A stretch of 64,000 nucleotides of DNA from assembly GCA_958295735.1 (NCBI GenBank), contig OY282369.1, positions 1,720,161 through 1,784,160 on the forward strand, in the 5' to 3' direction. The translations under genes and the position numbers were made by a program. Shown here piece by piece: positions 9,035 to 17,848 of this stretch. The stretch is from an uncultured Candidatus Cenarchaeum sp. Lineage in GTDB: Archaea; Thermoproteota; Nitrososphaeria; Nitrososphaerales; Nitrosopumilaceae. The notes beneath the pieces are model-generated. The model made no database searches and had not been told where the DNA came from. It was given only the letters and a program-made list of their open reading frames with translations. The stretch's first letter is position 1; every line of letters starts with the position of its first letter.

Positions 9035-11365
9035 CTAGGGCCCGCCGTACGCGAAGGTGGCGTTGGCCGTGTGTATGCCGTCGGTGGCCGTCATCGTGTA
9101 CGTGCCGCGGCCGAGCTCGGCGGGGACGGGCCACAACGAGGTATAGTCGGGCGACTTGCCTGGCAGCTTTATGACCTCGCCCACCGCGGTGCCGTCCTCG
9201 GCCACCACGGATATGATGAGCGTGTGGGATGCGCCGAGCACCCTGAACTCGACGACGTCGGCGGCCAGCGTGCTGGAGCGCTCCACGCTTTCCACCAGCA
9301 GGGTCAGCCCCTCGTCGCTCGCGCTGCCTGCCAGCACCTCGAACATCGCGTTGTCGAAGTTGTTCCCGCTCCTCGCGCTGACCGTCCATGTTCCCGGCCC
9401 CGCGTCGCGCGGCACCCTGAACGAGTCGACGGACAGCCTGCTCTTGTCCAGGGACGGCTCGGAGGCCGGCTCCGCGATGGCCTCCCTCGTGCTGATCGCC
9501 CTGCCGCCGGGATCCATCAGGGACAGCGTCACCAGGAAGTTCCCCCTGTTCTGCATGTCGCCGTACACCAGTATGGGGTCGCCGGGGAAGTACTCGGTCT
9601 TCGTGGTCCTGACGGAGATCTGCCCGGAGCCCGGCTGCAGCCCCACCGAGAAGACCTCCTCGGCCTGCGTGTTGCCGTGCGTGAGCACCACCGAGTACAC
9701 CCCCGACTTGTAGCCCGCCAGGTCCAGCACGTAGTCCTTCTTCCCCCCTGGGTCCAGCACCACCACGTCCGCGAACGCCTGCTGGTCGGACGAGTCTATG
9801 ACCAGCAGCGACATGAGGGCGGAGGGCGGGCCGTCGATGGCCACGTGCGCCTCGTCCCCCGCGTCGTAGTTGAGGCGGTCCGCCCTCGCCACGAGCCGCG
9901 GCGCCGGCGGCTCGCCCAGGCCCACGTGGGCGGTCGCCGTCAGGTCCCCCTGGAACGCGAACAGCACGTACGTGCCGGCCACGTAGTCGCGCGTCGTCTC
10001 GACCTCGAACGACACGGTGCCAGAGCTGTCCACGTCCACGGTGTCGTAGAACACCTCGGCGCCCCGCGGATCCTCCACAACCAGCACCAGCTCCCTGTCC
10101 GGCAGGACGGTCCCGTTGAACCGCACGGCGTCCCCCGGCTCGAACTGCCGCTTGGTGGGCTCGAGCAGCAGGGCGGTGCCGTGCTCCACCGAGATGTCCC
10201 GGGTCAGGCGCGCCCGGCCGTCGGTGACTGCTACCACGTGCGTGCCGATCTCGGCATCGAGCGGGACCAGCGTGCCGTACGACCACGTCCCGTCCGCGCC
10301 CGCCAGCACCTCGGTGGTGGTTATGGCCGCGCCGTCCCCTCCCGCGCGCGACACGGTCACGGTCAGGTGCGCCCCGGGGGCGGCGGTCCCGTCCATCCTG
10401 AACGTCCCGCCGGGGCTCACGGTGTCGGTGAATGCAGATATCGCGGGCGCCGCGCCGGCCCCCGGGCCGCCGCCCGCGCCGGCCCCCGCGCCGGCCGGGG
10501 CCTGCCTGGCGCCGAGCCGGACGCTGAAGGTCTTTTCGTTCCCCAGCGAGTCCGCCACGGAAAACTCGACCCTGTCCGCCGGCTGGTCGTCGGGGATACG
10601 CGACGTGATTATGAAGTTGCCGGATCCGTCCGTCCGGAACGCGGCGTGGGCCTCCCCCCCGATGTAAAAGTCGAGCGCCTGGGACCTGCCGAACCCCTGC
10701 CCCGCCACGCGCACGGTGGATCCCGCGCCGGGCTTTTCCGGCACCAGCCGGAACTCCGAGCCGGGAAGGACGCCGGGCTGCGGGGGCGGCGGCGCCGCGG
10801 GGGCCGGGGGAGGCGGCGCGGGCGGCGCGGGCGGCGGCAGCTCCACGGGCGGCGGCGCGGGCGGCGGCAGCTCCACGGGCGGCGGCGCGGGCGGCGGCTC
10901 CTCGGCGATCGGCCCCGACGGGGGGCCGGAGGCCACGGTGAGGCCCGAGCCGAGGCTGTTGCCGGCCCCGTCGAGCGCCCTCCAGTTTATTCCGGGCTCC
11001 TCGACGTCGGTCTTTATGCCGAACTTGATCGCCCCGCCCCTCTCCACCGGGACCGACGAGGACGTGAACACCAGCACCCCCTGCGGCAGCTTCGTTCCCG
11101 TCCACCCCTGCTCCGCCTTGAACGACTTGAAGGAGGCGTTCTGGCCGAGCCACAGCCGGAACGCCTCGGCGGCCGCGGCTCCCCCGTTCTCGAACTGTAT
11201 GACGGTGGTGCGCTCGAACCCCACGCTGCTCGCCAGTATGGCCTCCTGCCCCCAGGCATCCGGCCATGCGGGCGCGGCCAGGGCCAGGGCCAGGGCCAGG
11301 GCCGCGGCGGGCAGGGCCGCGCGCGCCGGCCGCGGGCCGCGCCGGCCGCCTCCGAGTACGGGCAA
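9035..11365 (-). CDS. Large secreted multi-domain beta-sandwich protein
   Basis: 776 residues from TTG 11365; the frame is open to ATG 11398, but a TATA-like TAAAATATA (11385-11394) sits about 25 bp above 11365. The N-terminus is a signal peptide (basic start, then PAAALALALALAAPAWPDAWGQ-type core; cleavage near AWGQ). A globular region is followed by a Pro-rich linker (nt about 10775-10905) with 27-bp repeats encoding PPPVELPPPA-type units, then four to six Ig-like/MG-like beta domains. No C-terminal membrane anchor is seen. It resembles thaumarchaeal surface or biofilm-type proteins; exact role unknown. Confidence 0.8.
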   Translation of the reverse strand: MPVLGGGRRGPRPARAALPAAALALALALAAPAWPDAWGQEAILASSVGFERTTVIQFENGGAAAAEAFRLWLGQNASFKSFKAEQGWTGTKLPQGVLVFTSSSVPVERGGAIKFGIKTDVEEPGINWRALDGAGNSLGSGLTVASGPPSGPIAEEPPPAPPPVELPPPAPPPVELPPPAPPAPPPPAPAAPPPPQPGVLPGSEFRLVPEKPGAGSTVRVAGQGFGRSQALDFYIGGEAHAAFRTDGSGNFIITSRIPDDQPADRVEFSVADSLGNEKTFSVRLGARQAPAGAGAGAGGGPGAGAAPAISAFTDTVSPGGTFRMDGTAAPGAHLTVTVSRAGGDGAAITTTEVLAGADGTWSYGTLVPLDAEIGTHVVAVTDGRARLTRDISVEHGTALLLEPTKRQFEPGDAVRFNGTVLPDRELVLVVEDPRGAEVFYDTVDVDSSGTVSFEVETTRDYVAGTYVLFAFQGDLTATAHVGLGEPPAPRLVARADRLNYDAGDEAHVAIDGPPSALMSLLVIDSSDQQAFADVVVLDPGGKKDYVLDLAGYKSGVYSVVLTHGNTQAEEVFSVGLQPGSGQISVRTTKTEYFPGDPILVYGDMQNRGNFLVTLSLMDPGGRAISTREAIAEPASEPSLDKSRLSVDSFRVPRDAGPGTWTVSARSGNNFDNAMFEVLAGSASDEGLTLLVESVERSSTLAADVVEFRVLGASHTLIISVVAEDGTAVGEVIKLPGKSPDYTSLWPVPAELGRGTYTMTATDGIHTANATFAYGGP
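10775..10910 (-). repeat. Pro-rich linker with short in-frame repeats
   Basis: The DNA repeats GGCGGCGGCGCGGGCGGCGG-type blocks, with CAGCTCCACG recurring at a 27-bp spacing around 10839-10880. It encodes alternating PPPAPPPVEL segments separating the N-terminal domain from the beta-sandwich domains of the secreted protein. Confidence 0.8.
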
Positions 11366-11430
11366 CGCCGCGCCGCGGGCCGCGCTATATTTTATCATTT
11401 ATTGTCGCGCCCGCCGGCCGGCGCCGCCCC

Positions 11431-13551
11431 CTACCGCGCGGCGGGGGCTGCCCGCCGCGCCGCCGCCCTGGCGGCCGCCTCCGCCTCGGAGCGGGACGCG
11501 GCGTTCTCGTACTGGCGTATGCGCTCGGCTATCAGCCGGTACAGCGACCGGAACTGGTCCTTGGTCTTGTCGGTGAGGAACTCGGTCTGGCCCAGCGTTA
11601 TCTTTTCGCACACGTACCTGGTGATCTCCTCGTTGTCGAACTTGCCCCAGCCGTCCTCCCTGCGGTCCTCCCACACGGCGTGCAGGCCGTCCAGCACGCC
11701 CTCGCGGCCGAGGGCCTCGACGTCCTCCCCGGTCAGCTTGGTGTACCCCTCCCGCCTCAGCTTGATCTCGTACGTCTGGTTGACGGCGTGCAGGTAGTCG
11801 TCGGCCACCATGTAGTCCTCGATGGAGCGGACCGGCCTGCCGTCCCTCTCGAAGAATATGGTCTGCACCTTGGAAAACCCGTTGTCCACCAGCTGCGCGG
11901 ATATCTGCTTGGACTCCTCGCTGTTGTCCAGCAGGACGAACGTCCGGTACCCGTGGTTCCTGTAGAATATCGCCAGCGGCATCACCGAGTTCTTGCTGAA
12001 CGCGGGCACCACGTTGAGCGGGTTCATGGAGATGTTGGGGTCCTGCAGGAACTTGTCGAACGCGTTGAGGTACATGCTGTCGGACATGGTCTCCACTATT
12101 ATTATGGGCCTCGAGTTCGTGCCTATCTCCCTGTCCACTATCGACTGGACCAGCCCCCTGGACAGCCCGTACAGGATGGGCGTGAGCGTGTTGTCGTCGG
12201 CGTTCCAGTAGTCGTAGAATATGCGGCTGAGGTGCCGCCTCTTGTCCAGCTCTACGACCAGCAGGTTGCCCGGCGTGTAGTCGAATATCATGAACGGCGA
12301 GTGCGTCGCGTACAGGACCTGGTTGGAGCCGGCCAGGTCCTTCAGCAGGTCCGATATGCCCATCTGCTGCGTGGGGTGCAGGTTGCGCGCCGGCTCGTCC
12401 AGCAGGAGTATGGCCTCCTTCAGCTCGGCCCTCTGCGTCTCCGCCGCGAAGTTCACTATGAACGAGAACGTCCACTTGAAGCCCTCGGCCCTCCTGTTGA
12501 GCAGCCCCGTGTTGGTTATGGTGCCGTCCCTGTGCACGTCCGATATCACCACGCTCATGATGTTGCCCGGCTGGTACCTGAGGTCCACGTGTATTGGGTC
12601 GCCCTTCCAGGCCGGGTTCAGGCGGTCCGTGAGGCGGTTGCTGGCCGTGTTGAGGAACTTTATGAGCCGCGACGGGCTGTCGTGCAGCCTCTCCATCTCG
12701 TCCACGTCCAGCTCGGCCAGGTAGAACAGGTTCCGCACCGTCTCGGCCCTGTCGAACTCCTCGATGTATTCCAGGCCGTCCCTCTTCTCCCCCTTGGACT
12801 CCTTTATGTACTCGTTCAGGTTGATGTTGCCGTAGATCTTTTTGTAGTCGGAAAAGTAGACGAACCGCGGGTGCAGGTTCTCCTCTATGAAGTGCTCCAG
12901 CGCGTCCAGATCGGTCGTCCCCGCGAGGAGGCTGGAGAACTGGTTCTCCTTGCTCCCGTACATCTTTTCCCACTCGTGGATCACCTTGGGCTCGTCGCCG
13001 GCCTTTACGTGGAACTGGTTGCTAAAGTCCGCCATGGCCGCATCGAACTCGTCACGCGTGGCGGGCGGGGCTCCCGGCCTGAAGAACGAGGCGTCGAGCT
13101 GGATCCTGATGTGGTTGGGTATGGAGTCGAGGAACGCGAGCATGCGCTCCCGGAAGTTCTCCCACGAGTTGAGCGCCTTGTTCTCCTCGCTGCTTATGTC
13201 CAGGTCCCCAAAGTCGTACTGCGCGTCGTCGCCCCTGTTGGTGCGGCATATGTGGAGCCTCGTCACGTCGGGCAGGCCGGGGAAGCGGTCCCTGATCATC
13301 GACGTCTCGTTCTGGTTGAGCACGAACTCGCCCTCCACCAGCTTGACCTCCTCCTTGAGCGCCTCGGCCAGCTCGTCGCACAGGTCGAGCTCGGACACGC
13401 GCACCCCCCTGTTGAGCAGCGTGAGCGCCTGCAGTATGGTGGTCTTGCCGCTCTCGTTGCGCCCCACGAACGCCGCGAGGTCCCCCACCATGATCTCCCC
13501 CGAGTCGTGGATGCACCTGTATGCCTGAACGCGGAACTTGCGGAGGCGCAT
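11431..13551 (-). CDS. OLD-family ATPase with TOPRIM-like nuclease region
   Basis: 706 residues. An ABC/SMC-type ATPase is split around the N-terminal half: Walker A GRNESGKTT (30-38), Walker B region ILLLDEPARNLHP and a following VLYATHSPFMI switch. The C-terminal part has a TOPRIM-like core (IIIVETMSDSMYLNAF, then FVLLDNSEES). OLD (overcoming lysogenization defect) proteins are DNA nucleases; several, such as GajA of Gabija, act in phage defence. No UvrD-like partner lies next to it. ATG 13551 is about 27 bp below the TATA-like GTTAAATC (13576-13583). The C-terminus is an Ala/Arg-rich tail. Confidence 0.82.
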   Translation of the reverse strand: MRLRKFRVQAYRCIHDSGEIMVGDLAAFVGRNESGKTTILQALTLLNRGVRVSELDLCDELAEALKEEVKLVEGEFVLNQNETSMIRDRFPGLPDVTRLHICRTNRGDDAQYDFGDLDISSEENKALNSWENFRERMLAFLDSIPNHIRIQLDASFFRPGAPPATRDEFDAAMADFSNQFHVKAGDEPKVIHEWEKMYGSKENQFSSLLAGTTDLDALEHFIEENLHPRFVYFSDYKKIYGNINLNEYIKESKGEKRDGLEYIEEFDRAETVRNLFYLAELDVDEMERLHDSPSRLIKFLNTASNRLTDRLNPAWKGDPIHVDLRYQPGNIMSVVISDVHRDGTITNTGLLNRRAEGFKWTFSFIVNFAAETQRAELKEAILLLDEPARNLHPTQQMGISDLLKDLAGSNQVLYATHSPFMIFDYTPGNLLVVELDKRRHLSRIFYDYWNADDNTLTPILYGLSRGLVQSIVDREIGTNSRPIIIVETMSDSMYLNAFDKFLQDPNISMNPLNVVPAFSKNSVMPLAIFYRNHGYRTFVLLDNSEESKQISAQLVDNGFSKVQTIFFERDGRPVRSIEDYMVADDYLHAVNQTYEIKLRREGYTKLTGEDVEALGREGVLDGLHAVWEDRREDGWGKFDNEEITRYVCEKITLGQTEFLTDKTKDQFRSLYRLIAERIRQYENAASRSEAEAAARAAARRAAPAAR

Positions 13552-13599
13552 GTGCGCCTGCTGACGATCACTTTGATTTAACTCATGCGAACACCGAAG

Positions 13600-13965
13600 C
13601 GCGGATCCGCGCGCCGGCGGGGCGGCGGGGGCGGAGCGCGGCCCGCCTGGGAACCGCCGGCGCGCCGGGAGCCCGGCCGGCGCGGCGCGGAGCCGCGGGC
13701 GCCGGGGGCCTCCGCCCGGCCGCGCGGCGCCGGGGGCCCTCCGCCGAGGGGGCGCCGGCGGGGGTCCGGGGAGCCCCCGCGCTCGTGCGGCGGGGGACCG
13801 CGGGGACCCGCGCCCCGCCGCCCGCGGGCGCCGCCTGGCGGGCGCGCCCCCGGCAGGGGGCGGGGGCGCGCCGCCCGGCCCTGCCCCGGCATCGCCGCCG
13901 CGCGCCGCGAGGGCGGCGGGGCGATGCGCGCGCGCGGCGGGCGCGGGGGATGCGCCGCTTTTCAG
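13600..13965. other. GC-rich spacer, no gene seen
   Basis: About 370 bp of extremely GC-rich DNA (very few A or T). Long open frames on both strands here reflect base composition only; they have no TATA-like element, no recognisable protein and strongly biased amino-acid content. Confidence 0.7.
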
Positions 13966-13969
13966 CGCG

Positions 13970-14058
13970 CAGGCCCATGCCCAAACCGGAACCGCGCCAG
14001 ACGGCGGCGCGCCGCCCCCCGGCCCCGCGCCTGGATCGCGGCGGGTCCGTGTCCGCCT
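13970..14058 (+). repeat. Dispersed repeat R1, copy 1 (diverged)
   Basis: Matches the R1 core CCAAACCGGAACCGCGCC and the later GCCGCCCCCC..CCCGCGCC..GGATC segment; the outer ends are degraded. It is followed in the same orientation by R2 copies, as at 31.6 kb and 44.3 kb. Confidence 0.75.
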
Positions 14059-14062
14059 TTCT

Positions 14063-14268
14063 GCGCACGAGGCCGCGCGCCCGCCAGTCACGGGCGCTAA
14101 AGCGCTTCTGCAGGTTTGGGCTCGTGCCCACGAAGCGGGAATTGCTGATCCCGCACCTTTCCGTGTGTGGGGTCGCGTACCCGCCAGCCACAGGCGTGAA
14201 AACGGCCCCGCTGATCTAGATTCGCGCCTGCGAAGCGGAAGCTGCTGACCGCGTACCTTTCCGTTCCT
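14063..14268 (+). repeat. Dispersed repeat R2, two diverged tandem copies (about 90 bp apart)
   Basis: Copy one begins GCGCACGAGGCCGCGCGCCC and copy two matches from GTACCCGCCAGCCACAGGCG. Shared blocks are CCCGCCAGYCACRGGCG, a GTGCCC/CGCCTG CGAAGCGG block, and TGCTGA...CACCTTTCCGT. They lie just upstream of the promoter of the secreted-protein gene at 14303. Confidence 0.75.
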
Positions 14269-14302
14269 TAAATAGATATATGGGAAAAACGCGCTTGGGA
14301 CG

Positions 14303-14770
14303 GTGGCCTCTAGGGTAGTTTACCTCGCATTCATCCTTCCGGTGCTGCTCTCGTTCGCCTTGGGGGGCTCCGTGATGGCCCAAGTTCTCCAGGAGCCGGG
14401 AAGGGAACTCGTAATGTGGCCGCCCGACAGGCCGGCGTCCGGCGCAACCGGCGACGGCACCCTGCAGATCCTTGGACTGAACCCGGCCTATTCGGCCACG
14501 GAGCCGGTGGCTATACAGGTGGCGGTTCGGGACGATGCGCTGGACTGCGGCGACCTGTACGTGACTATCTACGACGCGGCCACCGACGAGGTGGTGGCGC
14601 AGGACGGCTTTTTTGAGCAGTGCTTTGCGGGATCCAATTCCACCATTCCCCTGAACGGCGGGTTCTTGAAGACGATAGACGAGCCCGGAAACTACGAGAT
14701 CAGGGTTGTGGTCAGCGACGCGGCGGGGACGCGGACGGCCACGGCAGGGGATGTGTTTTCCGTAGGATGA
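14303..14770 (+). CDS. Small secreted protein of unknown function
   Basis: 155 residues with a clear signal peptide (VVYLAFILPVLLSFALGG, cleavage after VMAQ). The mature part is a single beta-rich domain with two Cys (LDCGDLYV and FFEQCFAG) that may form a disulphide. GTG 14303 follows the TATA-like TTAAATAGATATAT (14268-14281). Similar short beta-sandwich secreted proteins are frequent in thaumarchaea; the partner is unknown. Confidence 0.72.
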   Translation: MASRVVYLAFILPVLLSFALGGSVMAQVLQEPGRELVMWPPDRPASGATGDGTLQILGLNPAYSATEPVAIQVAVRDDALDCGDLYVTIYDAATDEVVAQDGFFEQCFAGSNSTIPLNGGFLKTIDEPGNYEIRVVVSDAAGTRTATAGDVFSVG

Positions 14771-14830
14771 AATCGACGTCGCACATCGGCACCGGCCCAA
14801 AAACGGGCGCGCCGCGCCTCGAGTGATCGC

Positions 14831-17800
14831 ATGGCTGACGAATTGCGCAACGATTCCGGGAGCGCGGGTTCCGGGCAGGGCGCATCCGGCGCCGGCGCGC
14901 CCGTCGGGCCGACGTCCCCCGCGCCTCCCGATCGCGGCGGCGTGGCCGGAGCGAAAAAAGGGGCGGAAGCCGCCGCCGACGCGGACGTCCGCGGGACGGG
15001 GGCGAGCGCCGCGGCGGCCGCAGATGCGGGGACCGAAACCGATGCCGGCCCGGGCGGCGGGGCCGAACCTGCCGCGCAACTACAGGAGGCCGGCAAAGCC
15101 GCAGGCGGCAAGAACGACGAGGCCAGGCAGCAAGATGCCGGAGGGGAGCCAAAGGACGCAAAGGCGGGAAGCGGCAGGAAGGCCGCGAAGGCGAAGCCCA
15201 GGCAAAAGGCGGCGGGTAGCAGCAAGGCCGCGGAGGCCGAGCCGTCGGGGCCTGCGCCGAGCGCGGAAAAAGATACAAAGGCGAAGGCGAAGCCCAAGCA
15301 AAAGGCGGCCGGCGGAGGAAAGACCGCGGGGGTTGTAGCGGCATCGGACGGCGGGAAAGCCGCCAAGGCTGGGGCGAAGCCTAGACAAAAGGCGGCGGGT
15401 AGCGGCAAGGCGGCGGGTAGCGGCAAGGCGGCGGAGGCCGAGCCGTCGGGGCCTGCGCCGAGCGCGGAAAAGGACAAAAAGGCGAAGGCGAAACCGGGGC
15501 AAAAAGCGCCGGGTGGAGGAAAGGCGAAGACGAAGGCGAAACCGGGGCAAAAAGCGCCGGGCGGAGGGAAGGACGGAAAGCCCGAGACCGAATCAGATGC
15601 CGGGAAAAAGAACGAGAAAGCCGGGGCCGCGCCGGACGGCGGCGAGGCGAAGGCGAAACCGGGGCAAAAAGCGCCGGGCGGCGGGAAGGACGGAAAGCCC
15701 GAGACCGCATCAGATGCCGGGAAGGTTAAGGCTACACCGGGTGTAGAAAATGTCTTGAAGGCGAAAGCGAAGCCCAGGCCGAAGGCCGGGAGCGCCGGAA
15801 AGAGAGACGGGAAGATGGAGGTTGCAGAGGCTGGAGGAAAGGATGTGGTTACAGGGGGCGCGAAGGATGCTGGCGGCAAGAAGGCGGCCCCGGCCACCGG
15901 CGGCAAGAAGGCGGCCCCGGCCACCGGCGGCAAGAAGGCGGCCCCGGCCACCGGCGGCAAGAAGGCGGCCCCGGCCACCGGCGGCAAGAAGGCGGCCCCG
16001 GCCACCGGCGGCAAGAAGGCGGCCCCGGCCACCGGCGGCAAGAAGGCGGCCCCTGCCCCGTCCCCGGCCCCGGCCCCCGGCGGCAAGAAGGCGGCCCCGG
16101 CCCCGGCCCCGGCCCCCGGCGGCAAGAAGGCGGCCCCTGCCCCGTCCCCGGCCCCGGCCCCCGGCGGCAAGAAGGCGGCCCCTGCCCCGGCCACCGGCGG
16201 CAAGAAGGCGGCCCCGGCCCCGGCCACCGGCGGCAAGAAGGCGGCCCCGGCCACCGGCGGCAAGAAGGCGGCCCCGGCCACCGGCGGCAAGAAGGCGGCC
16301 CCGGCCACCGGCGGCAAGAAGGCGGCCCCGGCCCCGGCCCCGGCCACCGGCGGCAAGAAGGCGGCCCCTGCCCCGTCCCCGGCCCCGGCCACCGGCGGCA
16401 AGAAGGCGGCCCCTGCCCCGTCCCCGGCCCCGGCCCCCGGCGGCAAGAAGGCGGCCCCGGCCCCGGCCCCGGCCCCCGGCGGCAAGAAGGCGGCCCCTGC
16501 CCCGTCCCCGGCCCCGGCCCCCGGCGGCAAGAAGGCGGCCCCTGCCCCGTCCCCGGCCCCGGCCACCGGCGGCAAGAAGGCGGCCCCTGCCCCGTCCCCG
16601 GCCCCGGCCCCCGGCGGCAAGAAGGCGGCCCCGGCCCCCGGCGGCAAGAAGGCGGCCCCTGCCCCGGCCCCGGCCCCCGGCGGCAAGAAGGCGGCCCCTG
16701 CCCCGGCCCCGGCCCCCGGCGGCAAGAAGGCGGCCCCTGCCCCGTCCCCGGCCCCCGGCGGCAAGAAGGCGGCCCCTGCCCCGGCCCCGGCCCCCGGCGG
16801 CAAGAAGGCGGCCCCTGCCCCGTCCCCGGCCCCCGGCGGCAAGAAGGCGGCCCCTGCCCCGGCCCCGGCCCCCGGCGGCAAGAAGGCGGCCCCTGCCCCG
16901 TCCCCGGCCCCCGGCGGCAAGAAGGCGGCCCCTGCCCCGGCCCCGGCCCCCGGCGGCAAGAAGGCGGCCCCTGCCCCGGCCCCGGCCCCCGGCGGCAAGA
17001 AGGCGGCCCCGGCCCCGTCCCCGGCCACCGGAGGCAAGAAGGCGGCCCCGGCCACCGGAGGCAAGAAGGCGGCCCCGGCCACCGGAGGCAAGAAGGCGGC
17101 CCCGGCCCCCGGCGGCAAGAAGGCGGCCCCGGCCACCGGAGGCAAGAAGGCGGCCCCGGCCCCCGGCGGCAAGAAGGCGGCCCCGGCCCCCGGCGGCAAG
17201 AAGGCGGCCCCGGCCCCCGGCGGCAAGAAGGCGGCCCCGGCCCCCGGCGGCAAGAAGGCGGCCCCGGCCCCCGGCGGCAAGAAGGCGGCCCCGGCCCCCG
17301 GCGGCAAGAAGGCGGCCCCGGCCCCCGGCGGCAAGAAGGCGGCCCCGGCCCCCGGCGGCAAGAAGTCGAAAAAGGCCGGCGCCTCCGCAAAAGGCGAAAA
17401 GACGATGGAGGAGGAGATGGAGGTGGCCCTGTCCGCCGAGGAGATAGCGAACTTCCAGATCGACAGGGTCGACATGAACGAGCTCACCAACAAGGTGTGC
17501 GAGATACTGGTGGACTACGAGTCGGCGGGACTGGTGCAGGCAGAGCTGTGGAAGAGGCTCAGGCCGTGGAAGAGGATAAAGCTTGACGACAGGGACGGGG
17601 CCAGGCTGGCCCTGAAGCTGGAGAGGTCGGGGATCATCACCAGGGAGAAGGTGCTGGAGAACGGCAGGTGGACGTACAGGCTGGTGCTGAAAAAGACGCC
17701 CGTAAGCACCCTGTCCATAGAAAAGGCGCCCTGCCTCACCTGCGACGTGGAGCAAAAATGCACCCCCGACGGGGAGGTGAGTCCCCGCACCTGCCTGCTC

Positions 17801-17848
17801 ATAGCGAACTGGGTCATGCCTCCGCTCAGGCCGAAAAGGCGGCCATGA
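14831..17848 (+). CDS. TFE-beta (RPC34/hRPC39-like) transcription factor with giant repeat domain
   Basis: 1005 residues. The last 145 are an archaeal TFE-beta: a winged helix (about 875-950, with ELTNKVCEILVDYESAGLVQ and LKLERSGIITREKV) and a Cys cluster CLTCDVEQKC...SPRTC (about 967-990). This matches the Fe-S motif of human POLR3F/RPC39. TFE-beta with TFE-alpha aids promoter opening by RNA polymerase. The first 860 residues are low-complexity: an acidic/Ala-rich start, K/A/P/G-rich segments, then about 44 GGKKAAP-type repeats (nt 15870-17375). Every unit is a whole number of codons and the frame is unbroken, so the tail appears to be selected. An internal ATG at 17405 could yield a short form. 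Confidence 0.85.
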   Translation: MADELRNDSGSAGSGQGASGAGAPVGPTSPAPPDRGGVAGAKKGAEAAADADVRGTGASAAAAADAGTETDAGPGGGAEPAAQLQEAGKAAGGKNDEARQQDAGGEPKDAKAGSGRKAAKAKPRQKAAGSSKAAEAEPSGPAPSAEKDTKAKAKPKQKAAGGGKTAGVVAASDGGKAAKAGAKPRQKAAGSGKAAGSGKAAEAEPSGPAPSAEKDKKAKAKPGQKAPGGGKAKTKAKPGQKAPGGGKDGKPETESDAGKKNEKAGAAPDGGEAKAKPGQKAPGGGKDGKPETASDAGKVKATPGVENVLKAKAKPRPKAGSAGKRDGKMEVAEAGGKDVVTGGAKDAGGKKAAPATGGKKAAPATGGKKAAPATGGKKAAPATGGKKAAPATGGKKAAPATGGKKAAPAPSPAPAPGGKKAAPAPAPAPGGKKAAPAPSPAPAPGGKKAAPAPATGGKKAAPAPATGGKKAAPATGGKKAAPATGGKKAAPATGGKKAAPAPAPATGGKKAAPAPSPAPATGGKKAAPAPSPAPAPGGKKAAPAPAPAPGGKKAAPAPSPAPAPGGKKAAPAPSPAPATGGKKAAPAPSPAPAPGGKKAAPAPGGKKAAPAPAPAPGGKKAAPAPAPAPGGKKAAPAPSPAPGGKKAAPAPAPAPGGKKAAPAPSPAPGGKKAAPAPAPAPGGKKAAPAPSPAPGGKKAAPAPAPAPGGKKAAPAPAPAPGGKKAAPAPSPATGGKKAAPATGGKKAAPATGGKKAAPAPGGKKAAPATGGKKAAPAPGGKKAAPAPGGKKAAPAPGGKKAAPAPGGKKAAPAPGGKKAAPAPGGKKAAPAPGGKKAAPAPGGKKSKKAGASAKGEKTMEEEMEVALSAEEIANFQIDRVDMNELTNKVCEILVDYESAGLVQAELWKRLRPWKRIKLDDRDGARLALKLERSGIITREKVLENGRWTYRLVLKKTPVSTLSIEKAPCLTCDVEQKCTPDGEVSPRTCLLIANWVMPPLRPKRRP
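15870..17375 (+). repeat. Coding tandem repeat, about 44 GGKKAAP units
   Basis: Each unit starts with GGCGGCAAGAAGGCGGCCCC and varies only in a following (AP)n, APSPAP or AT spacer, giving unit lengths of 27-45 bp in multiples of three. The order suggests block duplications (runs of AT units at both ends, long APSPAPAP units in the middle). Confidence 0.97.

Noticed and set aside
8412-11267. 951-codon minus-strand frame covering apt and the secreted-protein region
   Set aside because: Only the last 170 codons are a real protein (APRT). The rest is an out-of-frame shadow of the secreted-protein gene, Arg/Gly-rich with no domain.
13600-14219. Possible structural RNA such as RNase P or SRP RNA
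   Set aside because: No conserved core motifs of either RNA were found; extreme GC makes strong folding uninformative.
15822-17447. Alternative frames through the TFE-beta repeat (RRRPRPPAA-type plus strand, GRGRLLAAG-type minus strand)
   Set aside because: Any frame through this repeat is open because the unit lengths are multiples of three. Only the GGKKAAP frame continues into a conserved domain.
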